Both the position numbers and the translations under genes were made by a program. Below are positions 18,335 through 27,734 of a stretch of DNA of 64,000 nucleotides, in pieces (the stretch's first letter is position 1; each line of letters opens with the position of its first letter). The notes below the pieces were generated by a model that saw only the letters and a program-made list of their open reading frames with translations, was not told the DNA's origin and did no database searches. Source of the stretch: Staphylococcus pseudoxylosus (GTDB lineage: Bacteria > Bacillota > Bacilli > Staphylococcales > Staphylococcaceae); contig NZ_RCVN01000002.1 of assembly GCF_003697915.1 (NCBI RefSeq), forward strand, positions 62,001 to 126,000, written 5' to 3'.

Positions 18335-18357
18335 TTTACTGCCCCCTTACATTTTAT

Positions 18358-18642
18358 TTATAAGATATTCAGTTCGCTTAATTTATCATTTAATTTTTGT
18401 TGTAATTCTTCTTTGTCTAAAATGTTATCTAATACAATTACATCACCTAAATTTTTAGTGTTTTCCTCTAAGTCTCTACCACAAATAAATAAGTCTGCCA
18501 TATCTGGACTCGCACTCATAACATCACTGTGTTCTACTTTAATATCAGATGGAGCATTTATATTTTTCAACGCTTCTTGTGCATTCATTTCTACCATAAA
18601 ACTACTTCCTAAACCGTGACCACAAACTACTAAAATTTTCAT
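18358..18642 (-). CDS. ulaB: PTS ascorbate-type EIIB component
   Basis: 94-residue SgaB/UlaB-type EIIB with the phospho-cysteine in VVCGHGLGSS (Cys7). It passes phosphate from EIIA to the incoming sugar at EIIC. The ATG at 18642 lies 9 bases after GGAG; an ATG at 18651 would give the ATGA overlap with the EIIA stop but is too near the ribosome site. The middle gene of an EIIA-EIIB-EIIC operon. Confidence 0.87.
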   Translation of the reverse strand: MKILVVCGHGLGSSFMVEMNAQEALKNINAPSDIKVEHSDVMSASPDMADLFICGRDLEENTKNLGDVIVLDNILDKEELQQKLNDKLSELNIL

Positions 18643-18647
18643 TTTTC

Positions 18648-19088
18648 TCATTCTCCTTTAAATATATTTACTATTTCATTAATTTCTTGCGCTGCTAACA
18701 ATTTATTTACTGTATCTTGATCACCTAATTTAGTTGCTAAGCTTCTTAAAATAGCCAAATGGCCATCATTATCTATAGCACTAAGTACAAATATAAGTGA
18801 TGCAAAGTGTCCCTCCTCAGAAAAATTAATATGCTGATTTAATTTTAATAAACTTAATCCAATATGTTTCACATCATCATTAGGTCTTGCATGTGCGATT
18901 GCAATTTCAGGTGCAATAACGATATAAGGCCCTAATTCCTTTACACTATCAATCATCGCTGTAACATAACTTGATTCAAAATAATCTTGTGTAAGTAAGG
19001 GGGTCGCAGCTATCGTTATTGCTTGTTCCCATGTTTCTACTTTATCTAATATTTGTATCTTATCTGCAGACAGTATTTCCAAACTCAT
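18648..19088 (-). CDS. ulaC: PTS ascorbate-type EIIA component
   Basis: 146-residue EIIA of the fructose/mannitol superfamily with the phospho-histidine in IAIAHARPND (about His66). Begins 13 bases after the PRD regulator with RBS GGAGAGGA. Its stop overlaps the first possible start of the EIIB gene, indicating translational coupling. Confidence 0.87.
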   Translation of the reverse strand: MSLEILSADKIQILDKVETWEQAITIAATPLLTQDYFESSYVTAMIDSVKELGPYIVIAPEIAIAHARPNDDVKHIGLSLLKLNQHINFSEEGHFASLIFVLSAIDNDGHLAILRSLATKLGDQDTVNKLLAAQEINEIVNIFKGE

Positions 19089-19101
19089 CTATATCCTCTC
19101 C

Positions 19102-21045
19102 TTACTGTTGGCTTACATGCTTAATGTGTTGCATAATAGCTGTTATATCTCCTGAAAATACGGCTTCTCTTGCCGCTTCATCCATAATTAGTGTACTCAG
19201 TTGCCTTAACGCATTGAGATGTATTTGTGGTTGTGCTGTAGCTAAAGTAATGACAATGTATACCGGATCATATTGATCATGTGAAAAATGAACACCATTT
19301 TCATATTGGATCAAACTAAAACCCACTGATTGTTGTACATGATCATGCTTTGCGTGAATCAATGCGATATGAGGGCTAACCACCATATAAGGCCCAAACG
19401 CATCTAATTGTTGGATGATATCAGTCGCATATGCTTTGTCCACTACACCATCTTTTTCTAGTATGGATACAGCTTGTTTAATCGCATCATCACGTGAAAG
19501 TACTGGCTGCTGCGTCAATATCCTCGATTGTGGCAACACCTGATCTAAGGTAGGACCAATACCGCGTAAATCATCAATGTATTGTTCTCTAGAGCGATTA
19601 ATAATTTCGTTTAATTGAATACGATCATTTTTATCTAAAAATGGTGAAACCCTAATCACAGGTACTGTTACTTGATCGAAAGGGACAGTAGAAATAATAT
19701 AATCAACCCCTTCATGCTTTAACATACTTTCATCTATTTCATATATAGAATACGCATCCACGACTTCGAGCTCTGGATAAATATGAGCAATTCTGCTTTT
19801 TAATAACTGCGAAGTACCTATCCCAGAACCACATAGCAATACAACTTTGATCTTATTTGTTGTCACAGTCGAAATACGCTCAATGGCTGAGGCAAAATGT
19901 AAGGTAATATAAGTTAGTTCATTATCATCAAACGCAATATTATAAGTTTCTTCAATGCCCCATATATGCTTTTTTATACCTTCAATCAATTGTTGATATT
20001 GCAGAATAATTTCCTTTTTCAAAGGATTATCGTGTGTCATATCAAATTTCAGCCTATGAATTGCTGGTCTTAAATGAACAATCAAACCATTTAACAACTT
20101 ACTATCTGACATTAAGTCTAACCCCAAGTCTCCGCTCATCCGCTCAATAAGTTGCTCCGTTAAAATATCCAAATCGTCTATTTCACGATGATATTGGTTT
20201 ACTTCTGAAGTCTTTGCACCTAGCAGATGTAAAGTAATAAAAGCAGCTTCACTTTTTGGAAAATGAAGATTAAAAATCTGTTCTAATTTCCCTTTAATTT
20301 GTAAGGCAATTTGAAATTGTTCTGTCTTTTGTAACTTTTTATATTCTTTGTCTGGAATTTCAAAAATAAAATTCTCATTCGCCCGATGAATTGCTATTAA
20401 AATATGGTAAATCAATCCATCAATAGCACTCTGTACGAGTTGATAATTTGCATCAATCAGTACCGAAGCGACACTTAAGCGAATTTGTTCTAATTCATGA
20501 TTCGAGAACAAATGATGTCCCATTTGATGCGTATGTGTTTGAAAATATTCATGAACCATTTCTGCATATGCTTTTCGATATGCATTTTCATCGCCCTTAA
20601 TTAAGAAGCCCTTATTCTTCTCATATTTCAACTGTAAATTGTGATGCTCTAGCCATTGCTGTACGCGTTTTAAATCTTCCACTATCGTACGTCTAGTCAC
20701 AGAAACCATGGTTGCCAGTACATGTGAAGCTGTAGGCGATGTAGATTCAAAGAGTTTCAAAGTAATATACATCAACCGTTCGTCTTTGGAATAGTGTATA
20801 GACGTTGATAAATATTGCGGTTCTACAGCCTTTAGTTGTTCTGAAGATGTTGCGATTTTAATACCGTCATATTTATTTCGTTGAATTGTTAAAGCTAATT
20901 TACTCGCCATATCTTCAATGTATTCAAGATCATATTGAATGGTTCTCTCTGAAACATTGAAATGTGTTGCTAAATTATGAATTGGCACAAAAGTCTCACG
21001 TTCAATAATGAACGTCAAAATATGATACTGCCTCTTGCTTAACAT
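19102..21045 (-). CDS. BglG-family PRD transcriptional regulator with EIIB and EIIA domains
   Basis: 647 residues: N-terminal HTH pair (NVSERTIQYDLEYI; VTRRTIVEDLKRV), two PRD domains (about 165-390), a GatB-type EIIB domain with Cys in VLLCGSGIGTSQ, and an EIIA domain with the histidine in HIALIHAKHD. This architecture is a DNA-binding activator controlled by PTS phosphorylation. First gene of the ula-type operon, so it is auto-expressed with its target. The ATG at 21045 follows AAGGAGG by 8 bases; an upstream in-frame extension has no support. Confidence 0.87.
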   Translation of the reverse strand: MLSKRQYHILTFIIERETFVPIHNLATHFNVSERTIQYDLEYIEDMASKLALTIQRNKYDGIKIATSSEQLKAVEPQYLSTSIHYSKDERLMYITLKLFESTSPTASHVLATMVSVTRRTIVEDLKRVQQWLEHHNLQLKYEKNKGFLIKGDENAYRKAYAEMVHEYFQTHTHQMGHHLFSNHELEQIRLSVASVLIDANYQLVQSAIDGLIYHILIAIHRANENFIFEIPDKEYKKLQKTEQFQIALQIKGKLEQIFNLHFPKSEAAFITLHLLGAKTSEVNQYHREIDDLDILTEQLIERMSGDLGLDLMSDSKLLNGLIVHLRPAIHRLKFDMTHDNPLKKEIILQYQQLIEGIKKHIWGIEETYNIAFDDNELTYITLHFASAIERISTVTTNKIKVVLLCGSGIGTSQLLKSRIAHIYPELEVVDAYSIYEIDESMLKHEGVDYIISTVPFDQVTVPVIRVSPFLDKNDRIQLNEIINRSREQYIDDLRGIGPTLDQVLPQSRILTQQPVLSRDDAIKQAVSILEKDGVVDKAYATDIIQQLDAFGPYMVVSPHIALIHAKHDHVQQSVGFSLIQYENGVHFSHDQYDPVYIVITLATAQPQIHLNALRQLSTLIMDEAAREAVFSGDITAIMQHIKHVSQQ

Positions 21046-21070
21046 ATTAGCAACCTCCTTACATTTATAT

Positions 21071-21084
21071 TGTAATCGCTTTCT
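21071..21084 (-). promoter_or_regulatory. Candidate cre (CcpA) site before the ula-type operon
   Basis: The minus strand reads AGAAAGCGATTACA, one mismatch from TGWNANCGNTNWCA, some 14 bases upstream of the ribosome site of the PRD regulator. It would subject the whole operon to carbon catabolite repression. Confidence 0.5.
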
Positions 21085-21211
21085 TTCGATTGTAGATGTG
21101 TAATCTTTTTCGCCTACTAATACGAAAAGTTGCACATCAAAAACATTACATTCTTTTAACAAATTATATAATGACATTTGTATTGTCGATACATTTTTAT
21201 AATAATTATTT

Positions 21212-21257
21212 TTAAAAATAAAAAATGAGACTTCAGCTATTTAGCTTCCATCTCATT
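21212..21257 (-). terminator. Terminator of the tcyABC operon
   Basis: On the minus strand AATGAGATGGAAGCTA pairs with TAGCTGAAGTCTCATT with small mismatches, followed by TTTTTATTTTT. Confidence 0.85.
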
Positions 21258-21272
21258 CATACATTATTTATT

Positions 21273-22004
21273 TTACGCTTCTCTAATCATATTTAAAAAG
21301 CGTTGCAACTCCGTCGTTTGTGGGTGATTAAAAATTTGTTCTGGTGCTCCTGATTCACCAATAACGCCATCATGAATAAACACAATTTTATTAGAAACCT
21401 CCTTAGCAAAACGCATCTCATGCGTAACTATAATCATAGTCATTCCTTCGTTTGCTAGGTCTTTAATTACACGTAATACATCGTTTACCAGCTCTGGATC
21501 TAATGCAGAGGTAGGTTCATCAAAGAGCATAACTTTTGGATTCATCGCTAAAGCTCTCGCAATCGCGACACGTTGCTGTTGTCCACCAGACAATGCATTA
21601 GGTCTTTGGTCTTTTACAGCTGTTAAGTCCACCTTCTCTAAAAGCGTTAGAGCCTGTTGTTGCGCTTCAGCTTTTTTCATTTTCTTAACAGTAATTAGTC
21701 CTTCCATAACATTTTCTAATGCTGTTTTATGAGGAAACAGATTATAACTTTGAAAAACCATACCCGACTGCTTGCGTACTTTAATTTGTGATTTTTTATC
21801 TTTATTGTCATAAGTTTCACTATTGACGTAAACGGCGCCTTCAGTAGGTAATTCTAGTGCATTAATCATTCGTAACAAAGTCGTTTTTCCAGAACCTGAA
21901 CGTCCAATGAAGGTAACTACCTCTCCTTGATTAACCTCTAGATCAATACCTTTAATCACTTCTTTATCATTAAATGTTTTCTTTATATTTTGTAATTCAA
22001 TCAT
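21273..22004 (-). CDS. tcyC: L-cystine ABC transporter ATP-binding protein
   Basis: 243-residue polar amino acid ABC ATPase. Walker [10 protein letters not shown] at residue 34-42, Q-loop QSYNLFPH, signature [10 protein letters not shown] near 142, Walker [13 protein letters not shown] near 162, H-loop VTHE. Its start overlaps the tcyB stop (ATGA), showing translational coupling. The last gene of the operon. Confidence 0.9.
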   Translation of the reverse strand: MIELQNIKKTFNDKEVIKGIDLEVNQGEVVTFIGRSGSGKTTLLRMINALELPTEGAVYVNSETYDNKDKKSQIKVRKQSGMVFQSYNLFPHKTALENVMEGLITVKKMKKAEAQQQALTLLEKVDLTAVKDQRPNALSGGQQQRVAIARALAMNPKVMLFDEPTSALDPELVNDVLRVIKDLANEGMTMIIVTHEMRFAKEVSNKIVFIHDGVIGESGAPEQIFNHPQTTELQRFLNMIREA

Positions 22005-22720
22005 GAACGATACCCTCTTTCAAGATAAGATTCGTAAAAGTTCTGGACGATTGAAATAATAAAACATACAACCCAGTACATAAGTGCGACGAGTAGATAA
22101 ATTGTTAAATATTCATAAGTCGTCGACGCAACTTCTTGTGCTTTTCTAAACATTTCAGCAACAAGTATAAAACCGAGCAACGATGTATCTTTAATTAAAC
22201 TTAAGAACGTATTACCTAGCGCAGGTACAGAAACTCTTATTGCTTGTGGCAGTATAATACGTTGAATCGTTTGACGGTAATTCATACCTATTGAATACGC
22301 TGCTTCTGTCTGGCCTTTTGGAATAGACATGATGCCTCCACGAATAATTTCAGAAGCATATGCCCCTACATTTAAAGACAAGCCAATAATTGCCGCTATT
22401 ACTGGAGCTAACGTCCATTGATTTTCTGAGTTGTTAGTTAATAGTCTGCCGAGTTCAGGGATACCATAAAAGATAATGAATAATTGTACAATCATTGGTG
22501 TTCCTCTAATGATTGAAATATAAAAACGTGCAATCCCTCTGAGTATACGGCTTGTTGATATGCGCATTAATGCAGTTACTAGTGCTATAACCAATCCTAA
22601 AACAAAAGTCACTAATGTGATAGGAATTGAAAACTTCACCAATCCTTCAAGCATTGGCATAAATGCTTGCCCAGCTGCATCTAATGCATGTTGTTGCTCT
22701 GAATTAAGGTTTAGAAACAT
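22001..22720 (-). CDS. tcyB: L-cystine ABC transporter permease
   Basis: 239-residue HisM-type permease, about 5 transmembrane segments, with the EAA-loop equivalent around [20 protein letters not shown]. Start chosen at MFLNLNSE because upstream starts run deep into tcyA; it still overlaps the tcyA end by 17 bases. It forms the membrane channel used by TcyA and TcyC. Confidence 0.9.
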   Translation of the reverse strand: MFLNLNSEQQHALDAAGQAFMPMLEGLVKFSIPITLVTFVLGLVIALVTALMRISTSRILRGIARFYISIIRGTPMIVQLFIIFYGIPELGRLLTNNSENQWTLAPVIAAIIGLSLNVGAYASEIIRGGIMSIPKGQTEAAYSIGMNYRQTIQRIILPQAIRVSVPALGNTFLSLIKDTSLLGFILVAEMFRKAQEVASTTYEYLTIYLLVALMYWVVCFIISIVQNFYESYLERGYRS

Positions 22721-23504
22721 CTTCACCAAACCATTTTTCACTTATTTTTGCTAATTCACCATTATCTTTTAATTTTTTCATTGCTTTATTAACTTCTTTG
22801 ATTGTTTTATCGTCTTCCTTCTTACTGAAAGTCAAAGCAGATTGACTCTTCTCAGCATTCCCTTCGATTGCTTTTACTTTAGCATTAGGTTTTTGTTTTT
22901 TATAATCTAGGTAAGAAATATTATCGTTAAACGTACCCTCTACTCTATTTGATTGTAATAAATCCATCGCTTGGTTGAATCCGTCAACTTTTGTAAGTTC
23001 TGCGCCTTTAGATTTTGCCAATTTACCATAGTTTGAAGTAAATGTTTGTGCTAATTTTTTACCTTTAACGTCATCAAATGATTTGATATCTGTATTATCT
23101 TTATTCACTACTAATACACCTTTAGAGTAAGTGTATGGTTCAGAGAATTTATATTTTTCTTTACGTTCATCGTTAATGCCAACTTGGTTAGCTACAACAT
23201 TAAACCTACCTGAATCTAACCCTGCAAACATTGAATCCCATTGAGTTTCTTTAAATTTAACTTTATAGTCCATTTCTTTAGCTACTGCTTTCACTACATC
23301 TATATCATAACCAGTTAATTTATCATTTTTATCGTGGAATGAAAAAGGTGCATAAGTACCTTCTGTGCCCACAACAAATGTTTTATTCTCACTAGCTGTT
23401 TTATTTTTACTTTCGCTATCTTTTTTACTTGAAGAGTCATTACCACATGCTGCTAGCGTCACTGCCAAAATTAAAGTCATGAACACCATTAATAATTTTT
23501 TCAT
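22704..23504 (-). CDS. tcyA: L-cystine ABC transporter substrate-binding lipoprotein
   Basis: 266-residue lipoprotein with lipobox VTLAACGN (Cys20), a Lys/Ser-rich tether, and the family-3 solute-binding core (GTEGTYAPFSFHD, GYDIDVVKAVA, TYSKGVLVV). The combination of three tcy genes in this order matches the staphylococcal cystine importer. First gene of the operon. RBS AGAGGGCGAG. Confidence 0.9.
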   Translation of the reverse strand: MKKLLMVFMTLILAVTLAACGNDSSSKKDSESKNKTASENKTFVVGTEGTYAPFSFHDKNDKLTGYDIDVVKAVAKEMDYKVKFKETQWDSMFAGLDSGRFNVVANQVGINDERKEKYKFSEPYTYSKGVLVVNKDNTDIKSFDDVKGKKLAQTFTSNYGKLAKSKGAELTKVDGFNQAMDLLQSNRVEGTFNDNISYLDYKKQKPNAKVKAIEGNAEKSQSALTFSKKEDDKTIKEVNKAMKKLKDNGELAKISEKWFGEDVSKP

Positions 23505-23522
23505 TTCTCGCCCTCTATTCTT

Positions 23523-23580
23523 ATTATTCTTATCGGATTAAAATCAGTTTATTCCTATCCCACTATTTAGTCAATAGATT
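23523..23580 (-). promoter_or_regulatory. Promoter and leader of tcyABC with candidate CymR-type motif
   Basis: On the minus strand TTGACT, a 17-base spacer and TAAACT form the promoter about 60 bases before the start codon. Downstream in the leader lies CGATAAGAATAAT (23523-23535 as read on minus), matching 12 of 13 bases of the motif on the mccA -10 box. TTATCGATAA lies just upstream of the promoter. Confidence 0.5.
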
Positions 23581-23735
23581 TTTATCGATAAGATAATATT
23601 TTTTTTAATTTCAGATAATTTTAATTTCTTACAATTTTATAGTTCCTGCTTTTCCTTTAATATTTCATAATAGAAAATACATTTCATCTTCATTTTCATT
23701 TTATAATTTCCTCCTCAAAACACACATTGTTCACA

Positions 23736-23754
23736 TTTGAAAATAATTTTCAAA
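23736..23754. promoter_or_regulatory. Fur-box-like palindrome between tcyA and psuK
   Basis: TTTGAAAATAATTTTCAAA has perfect 9-base arms around one base. Its centre TGAAAATAATTTTCA differs from the Fur 7-1-7 consensus TGATAATNATTATCA at two symmetric bases. It sits about 160 bases upstream of tcyA's promoter and about 145 bases before the psuK promoter region, so the target is unclear. The rest of the 23581-23881 stretch holds two hairpins (AAACCCTT..AAGGGTTT at about 23796-23820 and GTGACA..TGTCAC at about 23837-23863) and no gene that I can see. Confidence 0.4.
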
Positions 23755-23881
23755 AATAAAATAACGCTATTATTCTATAAAAAACAATCATGATTAAACC
23801 CTTAATATATCAAGGGTTTCACTTATTTCAAATACGTGACAAAGACCCTCTTTAATTGTCACAATTTTCGCAACATTATTT

Positions 23882-23960
23882 TGTAAGCGTATACAAATGT
23901 AATATTACATGATAGACTTCGCTTAAATTCAAACAAAAGTTTATTTTCAAACAATTGTTT
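23882..23960 (+). promoter_or_regulatory. cre site and two palindromes upstream of psuK
   Basis: TGTAAGCGTATACA (23882-23895) differs from the cre consensus at one base. It is followed by a perfect 14-base palindrome ATGTAATATTACAT (23897-23910) and a perfect 12-base palindrome AAACAATTGTTT (23949-23960) that ends about 20 bases before the ribosome site. The palindromes are candidate operators for the HTH domain of PsuK itself or another regulator. Confidence 0.5.
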
Positions 23961-23987
23961 AGATTTTATCAAAAGGAGGTCTCATCT

Positions 23988-25097
23988 ATGAATAGTAATG
24001 AAAGAGAGGTTTTGAAACGCATACAAGACAATCCATTTATTTCTCAACAAGAATTAGCACTATCAATTGGTTTATCAAGACCTGCAGTAGCTAATATTAT
24101 CTCAGGATTAATCCGCAAAGAATATGTCTTAGGTAAAGCCTATGTCTTAAATGAAAATTATCCTATTGTATGTATTGGTGCTGCTAACTTAGACAGAAAG
24201 TTTTATGTCCATCATACATTGCAACTAGAAACTTCCAATCCTGTAACTTCTACACGTTCCGTAGGTGGTGTAGCTAGAAATATTGCAGAAAATCTTGGTC
24301 GAATGGGTGAAACTGTAGCATTTTTATCTACCAGTGGTAATGACAGTGAGTGGGACATGATACACAAATTATCAAGTCCTTTCATGAACCTAGATCATGT
24401 GCAACAAATAGAAAATGCAAACACAGGTTCTTACACTGCACTCATAGACAATGATGGTAATATGCAATACGGCTTAGCTGATATGGAAGTATATGACTAT
24501 ATCACGCCTGAATTTTTAATTAAGCGAACACATTTACTAGTTAAAGCCAAATGTATTATCGCAGATTTAAATTTAAGTAAACCTGCCATTGATTTTCTCT
24601 GTGCATATTCTGAGAAGCATAACATTAAATTAGTGATCATACCTGTATCATCACCAAAAATGGACCATATGCCTGATTCATTACATGCAATAGACTGGCT
24701 TATTATTAATCGAGATGAAACAGAAACTTATTTTAATATGAAAATACAAAACACAAATGATATGAAAAAGGCAGCACAAAAATGGATAGATGCTGGTGTC
24801 TCCAAAGTGATTATCACAAACGGCGTTCAAGAGCTTATCTATAAAGATAAGAAAACAGAAATCATTAAACCCGTTCTCAGTTCAAACGAAGTTGTAGATG
24901 TGACAGGCGCAGGTGATTCATTTTCCAGCGCAGTGGTCTTCAGTTGGCTAAATGGTCTAGATATAGATGACATACTCAACGCTGGCATGATAAATGCAAG
25001 GAAAACAATAGAAACAAATTACACCGTTCGTCAAAATTTAGATAAAAAACAATTATTTAGAGATTTGGAGGAGTATAAAGATGAAACAATACATTGA
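23988..25097 (+). CDS. psuK: Pseudouridine kinase with N-terminal HTH (PfkB family)
   Basis: 369 residues. Residues 1-60 are a MarR/LexA-like winged HTH (QQELALSIGLSRPAVANIISGL). The rest is a PfkB sugar kinase with GGVARNIAENLGRMG (signature 1) and DVTGAGDSFSSAVV (signature 2 with the catalytic Asp). It phosphorylates pseudouridine to its 5'-phosphate for PsuG. The ATG at 23988 follows AAAGGAGG by 8 bases; an earlier in-frame start has none. Its 3' end overlaps psuG by 17 bases. Confidence 0.9.
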   Translation: MNSNEREVLKRIQDNPFISQQELALSIGLSRPAVANIISGLIRKEYVLGKAYVLNENYPIVCIGAANLDRKFYVHHTLQLETSNPVTSTRSVGGVARNIAENLGRMGETVAFLSTSGNDSEWDMIHKLSSPFMNLDHVQQIENANTGSYTALIDNDGNMQYGLADMEVYDYITPEFLIKRTHLLVKAKCIIADLNLSKPAIDFLCAYSEKHNIKLVIIPVSSPKMDHMPDSLHAIDWLIINRDETETYFNMKIQNTNDMKKAAQKWIDAGVSKVIITNGVQELIYKDKKTEIIKPVLSSNEVVDVTGAGDSFSSAVVFSWLNGLDIDDILNAGMINARKTIETNYTVRQNLDKKQLFRDLEEYKDETIH

Positions 25098-25992
25098 ATT
25101 TTCACAAGAAGTACAACAAGGCATGGATAATAATAAACCTATAGTTGCTTTAGAATCAACTATCATTTCACATGGCATGCCCTATCCACAAAATGTTGAG
25201 ATGGCTAAAAATGTTGAACAAATTATTAGAAACCACGGTGCCATACCTGCAACCATCGCCCTAATTAATGGAAAAATTAAAATAGGTTTAGAATCTGAAG
25301 AATTGACATTGTTAGCTAAACATGACGATGTTGCCAAAGTATCACGTCGAGATTTAGCAGAGATTATTGCTACTAAACGTATCGGTGCAACAACAGTTGC
25401 ATCTACAATGATTTGTGCCGAATTAGCAGGTATTCAATTCTTTGTTACTGGAGGAATTGGTGGCGTACATAGAGGTGTTGAACATACTATGGATATTTCA
25501 GCCGATTTAGAAGAACTAGGACAAACCAATGTCACTGTTATCTGTGCAGGAGCAAAATCCATCCTAGATTTACCCAAAACACTTGAATACCTTGAGACAA
25601 AAGGTGTACCTGTGATTGGCTATCAAACCGAGGAACTTCCTGCCTTTTTCACTCCTGAAAGTGGGATTAAATTAAACAGTTCAGCAGACTCACCTGAAAC
25701 TATTGCTCAAATTTGCAAAGCTAAAAATGATTTAGCTTTAAGTGGTGGTATCGTCGTTGCTAATCCTGTCCCCAAAACACATGCGTTATCTAAATCATAT
25801 ATTGATCGTATTATCACAGATGCTGTACAAGAAGCAGAGGAAAAAGGAATTAGTGGAAAGGATTCCACACCATTTTTACTAGGAAAAATTGTCGAGAAGT
25901 CTGAAGGTAAAAGTTTAGAAACAAATATAAAACTTGTTGAAAACAATGCAGTTCTAGGAGCAAAAATAGCTGTTGCTTTCACTCAATTGTAG
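25081..25992 (+). CDS. psuG: Pseudouridine-5'-phosphate glycosidase
   Basis: 303-residue enzyme that splits pseudouridine 5'-phosphate into uracil and ribose 5-phosphate. Family motifs: ALESTIISHGMPYPQN near residue 20, ATIALINGKIKIGL, SRRDLAEIIATKRIGATTV containing the active-site lysine, and TGGIGGVHRG. The ribosome site GGAGGAG lies in the end of psuK. Middle gene of psuK-psuG-transporter. Confidence 0.93.
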   Translation: MKQYIEFSQEVQQGMDNNKPIVALESTIISHGMPYPQNVEMAKNVEQIIRNHGAIPATIALINGKIKIGLESEELTLLAKHDDVAKVSRRDLAEIIATKRIGATTVASTMICAELAGIQFFVTGGIGGVHRGVEHTMDISADLEELGQTNVTVICAGAKSILDLPKTLEYLETKGVPVIGYQTEELPAFFTPESGIKLNSSADSPETIAQICKAKNDLALSGGIVVANPVPKTHALSKSYIDRIITDAVQEAEEKGISGKDSTPFLLGKIVEKSEGKSLETNIKLVENNAVLGAKIAVAFTQL

Positions 25993-26001
25993 GTGATTTA
26001 A

Positions 26002-27216
26002 ATGTCCATTCTATTTTCTATTACCGGTATTCTGTTCGCATTAATACTCTCTTTTATTTTTAGTTATGATAGAAAAGCCATTAATTTTAAAAAGCCTTTA
26101 ACCATGTTAGTTATTCAAGTAATTATTGTATTGTTTATGATGAATACAACTATTGGTTTAACAACATTAACAACACTCGGCTCATTTTTTGAATCTTTAT
26201 TAGATATTAGTAAAGCTGGTATCGATTTTGTATTCGGTGGTTTGCAAAATAAAGGGGCTTCTACATTTTTTATTACTGTATTACTTCCTTTAGTATTTAT
26301 CTCAGTATTAATAGGTGTATTGAATTATTTTAAAATTCTTCCTTTTATGATCAAATATATTGGTATCATTATCAATAAACTGACTGGCATGGGACGTTTA
26401 GAAAGTTATTTTGCTATTTCTACATCTATGTTAGGTCAGCCAGAAGTTTACTTAACTATTAAAGAAATGATTCCGAAACTATCTAAAGCTAAATTATATA
26501 CAATAACTACTTCTGGTATGAGTGCAGTTAGTATGGCGATGTTAGGGTCCTACATGCAAATGCTCGAGCCAAAATTTGTTGTTACTGCTGTGATGCTTAA
26601 TATTTTTAGCGCATTAATTATTGCTAGTGTTATTAATCCGTATAAATCCGATGATAAAGACGTTGAAATATCAAATTTAACAGCTAACAGCAACGTTCAT
26701 GAGAACAATACTACAAAACCTAAAAAAGTACCTTTCTTTCAAATGATTGGTGATAGTGCTACAGATGGTTTCAAAATTGCTGTTAGTGTTGCTATTATGC
26801 TACTAGCATTCATTTCACTCATGGAAGCTATCACTGTATTATTCAACTTAGTCGGGTTAGATTTTAGACAATTAATTGGTTTCATCTTTGCACCAATCGC
26901 TTTTATTATAGGAATACCTTGGCATGAAGCAGTTCAAGCTGGTTCAATTATGGCTACAAAATTGATAACTAATGAATTCGTTGCTATGCTAGATTTCCAA
27001 AAATTAGCCGACACGCTTTCACATCGTACCCAAGGTATTATCTCAGTATACCTTGTTAGTTTTGCTAACTTTGGTACAGTTGGTATTATTGTTGGATCAA
27101 TAAAAGGATTTAGTACTGAACAAGGGAATAAAGTCGCTTCATTTGCTATGCGTTTATTACTTGGTTCTACCTTAGCTTCGATCATTTCAGCGTCTATGAT
27201 AGGTTTAGTATTATAA
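26002..27216 (+). CDS. Concentrative nucleoside transporter (NupC family), probable pseudouridine importer
   Basis: 404-residue CNT-type carrier with 9-10 spans, the gate-domain pattern around MLGQPEVYLTIKEM near residue 150, MSAVSMAMLGSYM, and the C-terminal YLVSFANFGTVGI. It starts 9 bases after psuG with RBS AGGTG. Context makes pseudouridine the likely substrate; general nucleosides remain possible. Confidence 0.87.
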   Translation: MSILFSITGILFALILSFIFSYDRKAINFKKPLTMLVIQVIIVLFMMNTTIGLTTLTTLGSFFESLLDISKAGIDFVFGGLQNKGASTFFITVLLPLVFISVLIGVLNYFKILPFMIKYIGIIINKLTGMGRLESYFAISTSMLGQPEVYLTIKEMIPKLSKAKLYTITTSGMSAVSMAMLGSYMQMLEPKFVVTAVMLNIFSALIIASVINPYKSDDKDVEISNLTANSNVHENNTTKPKKVPFFQMIGDSATDGFKIAVSVAIMLLAFISLMEAITVLFNLVGLDFRQLIGFIFAPIAFIIGIPWHEAVQAGSIMATKLITNEFVAMLDFQKLADTLSHRTQGIISVYLVSFANFGTVGIIVGSIKGFSTEQGNKVASFAMRLLLGSTLASIISASMIGLVL

Positions 27217-27301
27217 TACTTATTTTCTTTTAAATACTTTCACACATCATTGTCAGTTGAAATAAAAACATATGTCACACCCACCAATTGGCATAGTAAT
27301 C

Positions 27302-27334
27302 AAAAAAACCATACGTATAGCGTATGGTTTTTTT
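27302..27334 (+). terminator. Terminator of the psu operon (works in both directions)
   Basis: Perfect stem CCATACG/CGTATGG with A7 before and T7 after (27302-27334). It lies about 85 bases after the transporter stop. Confidence 0.88.
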
Positions 27335-27341
27335 GCATATA

Positions 27342-27398
27342 AATAATAGAAACAGCACATTTCCACTCTATTTATAGAAATGTGCTGTTTCTATTATT
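27342..27398 (-). terminator. Long perfect hairpin ending the lactonase/PTS operon
   Basis: A perfect 22-base stem (27342-27363 with 27377-27398) and a 13-base loop. It begins at the EIIA stop codon. No long U-run on the minus strand, although the A7/T7 terminator just beyond supplies one. Confidence 0.8.
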
Positions 27399-27724
27399 TA
27401 TAAACTTTTCTCTACAATTTTATATAAATCAATCATCTCTTGGGCAATATCTTTAAAAGTAATAGCAGTCATCAAATGGTCCTGACTATGCACTGTCAAC
27501 AATGTCATCGTTATATTTTCACCTTGCGCTTCTTTCGATAACATTTTAGTTTGTATATGATGAGCTTCAAGTAGCGATGATTCAGCTTGCTCTAACTTTT
27601 GTTGCGCTTCCTTAAAATACCCTTTCTTCGAAGCAATAATAGCTTCCATTGCATGACTTTTCGCATCACCACTATAAGCTATAAGGGACATGGCAAATTC
27701 TAAATCTCTCTCTTGTTCAGTCAT
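27398..27724 (-). CDS. PTS lactose/cellobiose-type EIIA component
   Basis: 108-residue all-helical EIIA of the Lac family. The phospho-histidine lies in LLTVHSQDHLMTA near residue 80, and the family helix ARSYAFEA-like region reads SYSGDAKSHAMEA. Last gene of the six-gene operon, directly followed by the hairpin. RBS AGAGGTGG. Confidence 0.88.
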   Translation of the reverse strand: MTEQERDLEFAMSLIAYSGDAKSHAMEAIIASKKGYFKEAQQKLEQAESSLLEAHHIQTKMLSKEAQGENITMTLLTVHSQDHLMTAITFKDIAQEMIDLYKIVEKSL

Positions 27725-27734
27725 ATATCCACCT

